Shown: positions 54,470 through 62,563 of the stretch, one piece after another
How positions within the stretch are numbered: position 1 is the stretch's first letter
Layout of the letters: each line of letters opens with the position of its first letter
Program-made: the position numbers and the translations under genes
The notes under the pieces: generated by a model
What the model saw: only the letters and a program-made list of their open reading frames with translations
The model's database searches: none
What the model was told of the DNA's origin: nothing
NCBI GenBank assembly: GCA_948470335.1
Contig: CAOKOL010000023.1
Span: 1-64,000 of the forward strand
Length of the DNA: 64,000 nt
Reading direction: 5' to 3'
Source: an uncultured Lachnospiraceae bacterium
Lineage (GTDB): Bacteria > Bacillota > Clostridia > Lachnospirales > Lachnospiraceae

Positions 54470-55015
54470 TTATAACATGCCCCGTTTCTGACGCCGCCTT
54501 CTTACAACCTCATGATACAGCAGAATTTCCGCCATATCCTTTGCCGCTCCGCAGTCAACATCACCGAAATATCCGTTCTTCCCAAACAGGGTTTCATCCT
54601 CCCCTGCATTTCGAAGCACCAGATCTCTTAAGCGCAGCATTGCAATGCGGTCCGGAATCTCATCGTACATCGGCGAACCGTCATAATCAAAATGATCACA
54701 GATTCCGTCCACATACCGCTGCATGGCCTTTGCCTGACCGGGATACATCTGCTGAAAATATTCGATATCCTGTTCATTCTCCCAGTCATCATCCTGCTCC
54801 GGCATCCAAAGACGGGGGCGCATCGCTTCCCGGTAAGCCACATGCTCCGGCCATCCGGAGCCGGCGGCCTGCTGCATCTGATAATTTTCATAAACGCCAA
54901 ACTCCGGCGGCAGAAAACCAGTTTCCTCCGGCCAAACCGACGCCGATTCACGAAACGTTCTGCCCGGCCAGGCAGACGGCTGGTAATACGGCGGATTTCT
55001 CCACATATTGTTCAT
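54470..55015 (-). CDS. Conserved Lachnospiraceae hypothetical protein
   Basis: A 181-residue soluble protein that begins MNNMWRNPPYYQPSAWPG. The N-terminal 80 residues are Pro/Tyr/Trp-rich and probably disordered. The C-terminal half is helical, with MYPGQAKAMQRYVDGICDHF and PDRIAMLRLRDLVLRNAG. The start at 55015 has AAAGG 9 nt upstream; a longer frame overlaps aspS and is not used. It is probably co-transcribed after aspS. I know of no assigned function; the fold does not show catalytic motifs. Confidence 0.75.
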   Translation of the reverse strand: MNNMWRNPPYYQPSAWPGRTFRESASVWPEETGFLPPEFGVYENYQMQQAAGSGWPEHVAYREAMRPRLWMPEQDDDWENEQDIEYFQQMYPGQAKAMQRYVDGICDHFDYDGSPMYDEIPDRIAMLRLRDLVLRNAGEDETLFGKNGYFGDVDCGAAKDMAEILLYHEVVRRRRQKRGML

Positions 55016-55082
55016 AGACTGAAGCCTTTCATGGATTATATATCCAATATATGCGGCGCGGAAGAATCTGTGCGGTTTTCTG

Positions 55083-56888
55083 CTATTCGGTTTTTTCCGT
55101 TTCCGGCTCTGGCACGGCGATTCCAAGCTCATCAAGCTGCTTCTGCTCCACAATTCCCGGCGCTTCCGTCATCAGGCAGGAGGCATCCTTCACCTTCGGG
55201 AACGCGATCACCTCACGGATATTATCCGCGCCTGTCATCAGCATTACCAGACGGTCCAGGCCATAGGCCAGTCCCGCATGAGGAGGCACACCGTACCGGA
55301 ACGCATTCAGCAAAAATCCGAACTGGCTGTGGGCCTGTTCTTTGGTAAAGCCAAGGGCTTTAAACATCTGCTCCTGAATATCGCTCTGGTGAATTCTGAC
55401 ACTGCCGCCGCCGATCTCGCAGCCGTTCAGCACAATATCATAGGCCTTCGCCCGCACCGCCCCCGGATCGGACTCGATCAGGTGCAGGTCTTCTTCCATA
55501 GGCATGGTAAAAGGATGGTGCATAGCCACAAACCGGCCCTGTTCTTCCGAATATTCCAGCAGCGGGAATTCCGTGATCCACACAAACCGGAACTCCTGAT
55601 TTCCTTCCAGCAGACCCAGATTCTTTGCCAGCTCCAGACGGAGATTTCCCAGAACGTCAAACACCACTTTATTCTTATCCGCCGCAAACACCAGCAGATC
55701 TCCCGGCTGCCCGTCCATCGCCTGAATCAGTGCCTGAAGTTCTTCCTCGGTCATAAACTTGGCAAAAGAGGATTTCAGGCTGCCGTCAGGCTGAATCGCC
55801 ATATAAGCCAGTCCCTTTGCGCCGAATCCCTTGGCGAATTCCACCAGAGCGTCGATCTTTTTTCTGGGCATCTGCCCCTGGCCCTTTACATTCAGCCCTC
55901 GGACAGAACCGCCGTTCTCCAGTGCCCCCGTAAATACGCCGAAGCCGCAGCTTTTTACCACCTCGGACACGTTATGAAGTTCCATACCGAACCGCAGATC
56001 CGGCTTATCGGACCCAAACCGGTCCATCGCTTCCGCATAGGGCATTCTCTGAATGGGCAGCGATACCTCCACGCCGCAGATTTCTTGAAACAGTTTTGCC
56101 AGAAGCCGTTCGTTTACGTCGATCACATCGTCGATATCCACAAAAGACAGCTCCATATCTATCTGGGTAAATTCCGGCTGGCGGTCCGCCCGCAGGTCCT
56201 CGTCCCGGAAGCAGCGGGCAATCTGGAAGTAACGGTCATAGCCGGAACACATCAGAAGCTGCTTAAACAACTGAGGGGACTGGGGCAGCGCATAGAAAGA
56301 ACCGGGATGAATCCGGCTGGGCACCAGATAATCTCTGGCTCCCTCCGGCGTGCTCTTGGTCAGCATCGGCGTCTCGATTTCCAAAAATCCTTCCTCCGCC
56401 ATAAAATTACGGGCCAGCATCGCCACTTCGCTCTTGGTCATCAGATTCCGCTGGATATCCGGACGGCGCAGATCAAGAAAACGGTATTTCAGCCGCAGTT
56501 CTTCCTTTGTGGCGCTGTTCTCCTCAATCGGGAAGGGCGGCGTCTGGGACTCTGACAAAATCCGCAGCGCAGTCACCCGAAGCTCAATATCTCCGGTAGC
56601 CAGGTTCTCATTAACCGCGCCGGAACGGGCTTCCACTTTTCCGGTTGCGGCAATGACAAACTCGCTTCGAAGCTCCCCTGCCTTCGCAAATCCTTCGCTT
56701 CCGATATCATTTTCGTCAAACACAAGCTGGAACAGCCCGGAACGGTCTCTCAGATCCACAAAAATCAGGCTTCCCAGATTTCTCCTTTTCTGTACCCATC
56801 CCATCACGGTGACAATCTCACCGATTATTTTGTTTGAAACTTCCGTACACCGGTGGGTACGGTGCAGCCCCTGCATAGATTCAGCCAT
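55083..56888 (-). CDS. aspS: Aspartyl-tRNA synthetase
   Basis: A 601-residue class II tRNA synthetase that charges tRNA-Asp. The N-terminal OB-fold anticodon domain (VMGWVQKRRNLGSLIFVDLRD) is followed by class II motif 2 (FRDEDLRADRQPEFTQ) and motif 3 (GLAYGLDRLVMLM), with the bacterial GAD insertion between. Length fits the bacterial enzyme. The start at 56888 has AGGAGG, and two tandem hairpin repeats lie 19 nt before the ATG, between it and hisS. Confidence 0.97.
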   Translation of the reverse strand: MAESMQGLHRTHRCTEVSNKIIGEIVTVMGWVQKRRNLGSLIFVDLRDRSGLFQLVFDENDIGSEGFAKAGELRSEFVIAATGKVEARSGAVNENLATGDIELRVTALRILSESQTPPFPIEENSATKEELRLKYRFLDLRRPDIQRNLMTKSEVAMLARNFMAEEGFLEIETPMLTKSTPEGARDYLVPSRIHPGSFYALPQSPQLFKQLLMCSGYDRYFQIARCFRDEDLRADRQPEFTQIDMELSFVDIDDVIDVNERLLAKLFQEICGVEVSLPIQRMPYAEAMDRFGSDKPDLRFGMELHNVSEVVKSCGFGVFTGALENGGSVRGLNVKGQGQMPRKKIDALVEFAKGFGAKGLAYMAIQPDGSLKSSFAKFMTEEELQALIQAMDGQPGDLLVFAADKNKVVFDVLGNLRLELAKNLGLLEGNQEFRFVWITEFPLLEYSEEQGRFVAMHHPFTMPMEEDLHLIESDPGAVRAKAYDIVLNGCEIGGGSVRIHQSDIQEQMFKALGFTKEQAHSQFGFLLNAFRYGVPPHAGLAYGLDRLVMLMTGADNIREVIAFPKVKDASCLMTEAPGIVEQKQLDELGIAVPEPETEKTE

Positions 56889-56907
56889 ATCTCTTCCTCC
56901 TAATATT

Positions 56908-57123
56908 AGTTCCGCTACAGTCCTCCCAAGCCCCCTGACTCTGGAAGAATTTCCGGCCTCAAGCGTCCATAAATCCTTCCGGGGCTTGTACGGACTTTCG
57001 CTGTTTTAGTTCCGCTACAGTCCTCCCAAGCCCCCTGACTCTGGAAGAATTTCCGGCCGCAAGCGTCCATAAATCCTTCCGGGGCTTGTACGGACTTTCG
57101 CTGTTTTAGTTCCGCTGCAGTCA
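56908..57123 (-). repeat. Two tandem hairpin repeats and a fragment (before aspS)
   Basis: Near-identical copies lie at 56908-57006 and 57008-57106, with a fragment (AGTTCCGCTGCAGTCA) at 57108-57123 at the hisS end. The upper stem is CAAGCCCC/GGGGCTTG and the outer arms are AGTCC/GGACT. The tip is shortened (CGGCCGCAAGCG) compared with other copies. The near-identity of the two copies suggests recent duplication. Confidence 0.92.
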
Positions 57124-57128
57124 GTATT

Positions 57129-58379
57129 TTACTTTTTAAAGAACTCCTTAAACTCCTGATAGCCTTCCTTTGTCAGTTGTTCTTTCTGGAACTTTTTATT
57201 TTTATTCATCATCACTACCAGAACCTGCGTCCCATTCGCCCGTTCTTCTCTGGCTTCCTTTAAAACCTGGCACAGCCTGTCCGCATCCATTCCTTTTTCT
57301 ATCAGAAATGCCTTTTTCTCCGCCTGGAAAGGAACGGAAAAGCCTTTTTCCAATAAAATGGTAATAATCCGCTCAAAACCGATGGAAAAACCGCAGGCAC
57401 AGGTCTCATTGCCTGTAAACCGGCCGATCATCTTGTCGTAACGGCCGCCGCCTGCCACGGAGCTGCCGAACTCCGGCATCTCGATCTCGAAAATCGTTCC
57501 CGTATAATAAGACATGCCCCGAACCAGAGTCGGATCAAAAACCATATCAAATTCCGCGGAGGCCGCAGCTTTCGCGCTGTCCATAATGGTTTTCAGCCCC
57601 TGTGCCGTCTGGCTGTCCAGACCGCCCTCCATCCGCCGGTCCAGCACGCCGATGGGGTCCGCCTCATCTCTGATCGACTGAAACAGGCCCAGATATTTTT
57701 CAACACAGTCCGCGGCAAAACCGCTGTCCAGCAATTCTTTTTCCACACCTTCCATGCCGATTTTATCCATTTTGTCCAAAATGATAAACACTTTGTCGTA
57801 AGCATCTTCCGGGAAGCCGCAGTAATCCGCCATGGCTTTCAGTACCGCCCGGTCATTGATTCTGACTTTAAACTGCCGGAATCCCAGCTTTCCAAGCAGG
57901 GTAGTCGTCGCCAGAATCAGTTCGATCTCCGCCAGATTCGTGGGGTCCCCCAGAATATCAATATCGCACTGGACAAACTGGCGGAAACGTCCCTTCTGAG
58001 GCCGTTCCGCCCTCCACACACTGCCTACCTGAAGGGCTTTAAACGGCGTGGGAAGCTGGCTGGAATTATTGGCGTAATACCGGGCCAGCGGGACGGTCAG
58101 ATCATAGCGCAGACCGCTGTCCACCAGGTCCTGTTCCGACTGTGCTTCTTCCAGGTTCAGCTTTTCTCCCCGTTTCAGAATTTTAAAAATCAGCTTTTCA
58201 TTGTCGCCTCCCTGCCTGCTGCACAGGTTTTCGATATGCTCCACACAGGGCGTCTCCATCGGCGTAAAGCCAAAGCCTTTATAAGTTTCCTTGATCAGTC
58301 CGATCACATAATCCCGCACCTGCATCTCGGCAGGAAGCATATCCTTCATGCCGGTCACGGGTTTCTTCGTCATGGCCAT
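57129..58379 (-). CDS. hisS: Histidyl-tRNA synthetase
   Basis: A 416-residue class II tRNA synthetase for histidine. Motif 1 is near GFTPMETPCVEH, motif 2 is VWRAERPQKGRFRQFVQCD, the histidine A signature is LVRGMSYYTGTIFE, and motif 3 is CGFSIGFERI. The ATG at 58379 is preferred because GGAGGT lies 6 nt upstream; an earlier ATG at 58418 lacks a site. It leads into aspS, a common order in Firmicutes. Confidence 0.97.
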   Translation of the reverse strand: MAMTKKPVTGMKDMLPAEMQVRDYVIGLIKETYKGFGFTPMETPCVEHIENLCSRQGGDNEKLIFKILKRGEKLNLEEAQSEQDLVDSGLRYDLTVPLARYYANNSSQLPTPFKALQVGSVWRAERPQKGRFRQFVQCDIDILGDPTNLAEIELILATTTLLGKLGFRQFKVRINDRAVLKAMADYCGFPEDAYDKVFIILDKMDKIGMEGVEKELLDSGFAADCVEKYLGLFQSIRDEADPIGVLDRRMEGGLDSQTAQGLKTIMDSAKAAASAEFDMVFDPTLVRGMSYYTGTIFEIEMPEFGSSVAGGGRYDKMIGRFTGNETCACGFSIGFERIITILLEKGFSVPFQAEKKAFLIEKGMDADRLCQVLKEAREERANGTQVLVVMMNKNKKFQKEQLTKEGYQEFKEFFKK

Positions 58380-58578
58380 TTCGGCACCTCCGTTATCCAT
58401 CTTAATAATATGTGTCACCGGCGCCTTTCGCCGGATATTTCATAATCGCCGGCAGATGTCTTTCAACCGCTTACTATTTTGCGGTCCGGTACGCTGCCGT
58501 TCTTATAACATGTCTTTCATTTTAATCCCATTTTGCATTTTTGCAACATTTTTCGCAAAAATCCCTCTGACTCCCCGC

Positions 58579-59781
58579 TTACCTGAGCAGGCGGGAAAGC
58601 CAGGAATTTTTCACGTCTATGGCCTTTTTCGGACACATTTCCTGACAGCAGTAGCAGCGGATGCATTTCACATAATCATAGACAGGGGGCTTGTTCCTGC
58701 CCTTTTTAAAGGCTACCGCCTTTCCCTCCACCGGGCAGCTTTCCACACAGATTCCGCAGCGAATACACCGTTCCGGATGAATCTGAGGGCGCTGCTGAAA
58801 CGGCTTCATTACGCGGCGCAAAAGCTTCCATTCTTCCCGCTCGGAAGCCGGATTTCTGTCCACCGAAAAATCCGGATGCCCCCACCTGCTCACCAGTTCT
58901 TCTATCGTAAGCTCTCTGACAGGGAGGTCCTCGTCGCCGGATGCGCTTCTGTCAACGGTCAGCAGTTTTATCCGCGACTCCTCCATCGTGCCGATTCCGT
59001 ACTGCCGGCCGCAGAAATTAGTGGGAACCAGAGACGGCTCCAGATGAATCAGGCGGCAGAAAACTGTATCCAGCGCCACCGGATCCTCCGAAAACAGCAA
59101 AAGGCCCATGGAAACCGGGGTTCCCGAAGAAGGGCCGTTCCCTTCCATCGCCACAATCCCGTCCATAATATGAAGCCGCGGTTTCACCGCCCCATGCAGG
59201 TCACAGAGCATAGAAGCAAAATGCGTGGCCGACGGATACACCGCATGGCCGGCAGCTTTATGGGTGCCGTGAATACAGCCGTACATATTTTTCACCGCAC
59301 CGGTAATCCGCTCCAGCGCATGGGTTTTCATTTTACAGATATTAATAATTGCGTCTGCTTCCGTAACCGCCCTGCTGACCGTAAATTCTTTTGCCGTTTT
59401 TCCCTCCGGGTATTTCAGCACCGTATGCTCCGTAAAATTGCCCGGCACAATTCCCAGTTCCTCCGCCGCCTGCCGCAAACCGGAAACCCGGGCCGTATCC
59501 TGAAATGACTGCATGGCCGGGGAATCTCCGTAACGGATCTCTTTACAGCCGTATTCTTTCAGACATCTGCCCACTGCGGAAAATACCGACGGATGGGTGG
59601 TAATCACCTGATCGGGATCGGCTTTTTTCAGCAGATTCGGTTTCAGCAGTACTTTTTCCTCCCGTCCGACGATTCCCTCAAGCCCTCCCAAACAGCGAAA
59701 CCCGTCCCGGACAGCCTGCTCTGTCATGGCCCGGTCATAGGAAGCACAGGGGATAACGGCTACTTTGCTGATTGTTTCCAT
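58579..59781 (-). CDS. DUF362 protein with 4Fe-4S ferredoxin domain
   Basis: A 400-residue protein with an N-terminal DUF362 domain (about 1-300; KVLLKPNLLKKADP and the NICKMKTHALERITGAVKNMYG segment) and a C-terminal double 4Fe-4S domain (CIRCGICVESCPVEGKA, CIRCYCCQEMCPKKAID). These iron-sulfur proteins are widespread in Clostridia; many are of unknown role, some linked to redox sensing or metal handling. The start at 59781 follows AAAGGA. It is separated from hisS by 160 nt in which I see no T-box. Confidence 0.85.
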   Translation of the reverse strand: METISKVAVIPCASYDRAMTEQAVRDGFRCLGGLEGIVGREEKVLLKPNLLKKADPDQVITTHPSVFSAVGRCLKEYGCKEIRYGDSPAMQSFQDTARVSGLRQAAEELGIVPGNFTEHTVLKYPEGKTAKEFTVSRAVTEADAIINICKMKTHALERITGAVKNMYGCIHGTHKAAGHAVYPSATHFASMLCDLHGAVKPRLHIMDGIVAMEGNGPSSGTPVSMGLLLFSEDPVALDTVFCRLIHLEPSLVPTNFCGRQYGIGTMEESRIKLLTVDRSASGDEDLPVRELTIEELVSRWGHPDFSVDRNPASEREEWKLLRRVMKPFQQRPQIHPERCIRCGICVESCPVEGKAVAFKKGRNKPPVYDYVKCIRCYCCQEMCPKKAIDVKNSWLSRLLR

Positions 59782-59795
59782 CCAAAAATCCTTTC

Positions 59796-61940
59796 TTAAC
59801 TATTCATTTCACGCTCTGGTTCCGGTCCGCCCTGCCGCTTTTTTCTGCTCCTCCATTTGTCTGCCAGAGCGGCCAGGTAACAGCTTCCGTCCACGGTCAT
59901 CACCGCCAGCAGCGGCGTGATACTGACCAGATACCGGGGCCTTGTCTCCCACAGGAAGAAAAACAACATAAATCCCAGCACCACCAGACGAATCAGCGCC
60001 ATACTGTCCACCTTTCTGCTTCCGACACCCTTCCATATGGAAAAAAGCACAAACAACAGCATAGCGATATGAAACCCTGACGTCCATCTCACCAGTTGCT
60101 GAAAATGACTGCCGTCCTGCAGCACATAATCATGAAGCCAGGAATCATACAGCGGATCCCTTTTTAGTTTCTCATAAGTAAAATACAGGCCGTCTCCCCA
60201 GGTAACCTTGGCACCTTTATTCATAAAATGCCTGAACATTCCGGTAAAGCCTCTTTCCCTGATACGGTTCTGAAACATCTGCGTACAGACCTGGGTTCTC
60301 TGGGCGATCGTATCCGTATTCGTAGCCAGGACCTGATCCTGCGCCGACCAGTTTCCGTCCCCCCCGGCGCCCATCATCAGCCACTGCACCACGGGAAATT
60401 CAAATTTCTCTCTCTCCGTATAGTCAATGATATGACTGGCCGGCAGCCACATTTTCCAGATCAGAAAAACAACCGCAAAACCGGCCGCAAAAAATCCCAG
60501 GCGAATCGAACCCTTTTTCCTTCGGTCTTTCCGCCCCTCTTCCTGCCCTGCCAGCCCCATCAGCATATGCATCACAATGGCAATGGCAAACACCACAAGG
60601 CTTCCTTTCAGCAGATAACCGGCCACACATACCATTCCCAGCAGCAGATAACCCCAAAGTGCCTTTTTTCCCGCGTCTTCTCTCCGCCTCATCCATTCAT
60701 ACAGCCAGACGGCGCCCGCCGCAAACGGCAGCGACAGCGTATCCGTATAAAAAATCGGAACAAAAAGATAATAAGGCGACAGCAAAAAACAAATCATGGC
60801 CCCATAAAATGCTTTCCGCGGCGTCCATACCATCCGCATCCACAGAAAAATCAGTATTACCGCCAGGTCGATCATCATCACGTTCAGCCAGATCCCGGTA
60901 AAAATCGTCGCTGTTTTAAAGGGAGCAAGCAGTTTAAATACCGTTGTCAGAAAAACAACGGCAAATAAATTATTCGGGTACTGGAGAAATCCATTGTTCA
61001 GCGTCACCAGATATCCGTTCTCCACCACCTCCTGGGCTCCGTAATAGACATTTCCGAAATCCCAGCTCGGATTCACTGCCAACTGTCTTCCTATATAGAT
61101 CTGCACCTGAAGCATGACAAGCAGACCCGCCGCGGATAACAGATCCCACACGGTCAGCCTGACACCTCCGACACGGAACACGCAGACAGACTCCTTCTCT
61201 TTCCGGCACAGCCATCCAAGGCAAAAATGGAGCGCCAGAAATGGCAGCAGCGCCGTCAGAAGTTTTCCTGGCTCGGCCTTTGTCCGCATCCTGATAATAT
61301 TGACCAGAATACAGGCAAACACCACAAAAAATCCCGCATGATATAATGACTGGAACGCCGCAGCGCCATTCGAACGCCGCTTTCCAAAATAACAGGCTGC
61401 CAGTAAAATTGACAGACACAGAGCAAACAGAGCCAGTACATCCGTCCTGTTTTCCCATAAAGACCAGGTACTAGGCGCACGGTAATTCCATACTACCCTG
61501 TGCCAGTCCGGACTGTAAAGGTCCAGTTCCTCTGTTGTGTCTCCGGCCTGAATCGTAACGGGCCCTGCTGAAGAACAGCTCACCAGAATCATGGTAATAT
61601 AGCGGCAGTCCTCCACCGGAATTACCAGAGAGGTTTCCCGGTCCGTCCGTTCGCATGCCAGTCCGTATCCGCCTGCATACCATCCTTCTGTCTCAGGAAT
61701 CTTTTCATGGTCGATCCCCTGGATACATTTGATCTCCAGATTCGTCCCCGGGTCCTCCTCCGGACTGCTCTCATCCCGAATCCCGTGATTGGTAATAATC
61801 AGATCCAGATCCTGTCCGTTCCTTGTATAAAACAACGGACGCAAAACCGTGGACGCCAGCAATATCGTCAGTACCACAGCGCCCACGATGCAAAGCAAAA
61901 CGCTTTTCATGCACAGCTCTTTCGCTTTTTCACCATTCAT
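59796..61940 (-). CDS. GT-C type membrane glycosyltransferase-like protein
   Basis: A 714-residue polytopic membrane protein. One N-terminal helix is followed by an outside domain (about 35-165), then about 12 helices. The segment SWDFGNVYYGAQEVVENG, with an acidic residue in the first outer loop, fits lipid-linked GT-C transferases such as ArnT/PMT-like enzymes, which move sugars from lipid carriers. The ATG at 61940 follows GGAGGAG; the TTG one codon earlier is less likely. The sugar and acceptor are unknown. Confidence 0.75.
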   Translation of the reverse strand: MNGEKAKELCMKSVLLCIVGAVVLTILLASTVLRPLFYTRNGQDLDLIITNHGIRDESSPEEDPGTNLEIKCIQGIDHEKIPETEGWYAGGYGLACERTDRETSLVIPVEDCRYITMILVSCSSAGPVTIQAGDTTEELDLYSPDWHRVVWNYRAPSTWSLWENRTDVLALFALCLSILLAACYFGKRRSNGAAAFQSLYHAGFFVVFACILVNIIRMRTKAEPGKLLTALLPFLALHFCLGWLCRKEKESVCVFRVGGVRLTVWDLLSAAGLLVMLQVQIYIGRQLAVNPSWDFGNVYYGAQEVVENGYLVTLNNGFLQYPNNLFAVVFLTTVFKLLAPFKTATIFTGIWLNVMMIDLAVILIFLWMRMVWTPRKAFYGAMICFLLSPYYLFVPIFYTDTLSLPFAAGAVWLYEWMRRREDAGKKALWGYLLLGMVCVAGYLLKGSLVVFAIAIVMHMLMGLAGQEEGRKDRRKKGSIRLGFFAAGFAVVFLIWKMWLPASHIIDYTEREKFEFPVVQWLMMGAGGDGNWSAQDQVLATNTDTIAQRTQVCTQMFQNRIRERGFTGMFRHFMNKGAKVTWGDGLYFTYEKLKRDPLYDSWLHDYVLQDGSHFQQLVRWTSGFHIAMLLFVLFSIWKGVGSRKVDSMALIRLVVLGFMLFFFLWETRPRYLVSITPLLAVMTVDGSCYLAALADKWRSRKKRQGGPEPEREMNS

Positions 61941-61992
61941 CAATGTATACTCCTCCCACAGCCTGTTTTCTCGCTGCCGCTATTTGCGCGCG

Positions 61993-62478
61993 CTACAGCT
62001 CGATTCCAATCGTCCTCCCGCTTTCCTGATACTGACGGTAATGAACACCGGACGCATCCATCATCCGCTTGGAGGCCTTCACTGCGGAGGTATCCGCATA
62101 TTTGTCAAAACGGTAGATCACCTCTTTAATGCCAGACTGAATAATCGCTTTGGCACACTCATTGCAGGGAAACAGCGTCACATACACCTTGCTTCCCTCC
62201 AGACTCCCGCCCCGGTAGTTTAGAATCGCGTTCAGCTCCGCATGGGTGACATAAAAATATTTGCTGTCATAGGGATCCCCCTCCCGGTTCCATGGAAATT
62301 CTTCGTCTGAGCAGCCTACCGGAAACCCGTTGTAGCCGATGGATAAAATCTTATTGTCCCCGCTGACAATACAGGCGCCCACCTGGCTGTTTGGGTCTTT
62401 TGAGCGGAATCCGGCCAACTGCGCCACCCCCATAAAATACTCGTCCCAACTGATATAATCCTGCCGTTTCTGTGTCAT
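61993..62478 (-). CDS. Deoxycytidylate deaminase
   Basis: A 161-residue zinc-dependent cytidine-deaminase-fold enzyme that turns dCMP into dUMP for thymidylate synthesis. The zinc site is THAELNA (His and the proton-relay Glu) with PCNECAKAI (two Cys). The ATG at 62478 has GGAGGG 8 nt upstream; the longer frame from 62520 lacks a site. The conserved SWDEYFMGVAQLA opening matches dCMP deaminases, including ComEB-type proteins. Confidence 0.92.
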   Translation of the reverse strand: MTQKRQDYISWDEYFMGVAQLAGFRSKDPNSQVGACIVSGDNKILSIGYNGFPVGCSDEEFPWNREGDPYDSKYFYVTHAELNAILNYRGGSLEGSKVYVTLFPCNECAKAIIQSGIKEVIYRFDKYADTSAVKASKRMMDASGVHYRQYQESGRTIGIEL

Positions 62479-62563
62479 AAAATGTCCCTCCGTGTACATA
62501 TGGGCTATTCTATCACACATTTTTAAAAATGAATAGTATTCTGTATGCCAAACACTTTTTATT

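Noticed and set aside
54470..55153. Longer 227-residue version of the conserved hypothetical
   Set aside because: It would overlap aspS by 71 nt and lacks a ribosome site; the ATG at 55015 has one.
58419..58578. T-box leader before hisS
   Set aside because: I found no T-box core sequence or following terminator in the 160-nt gap.
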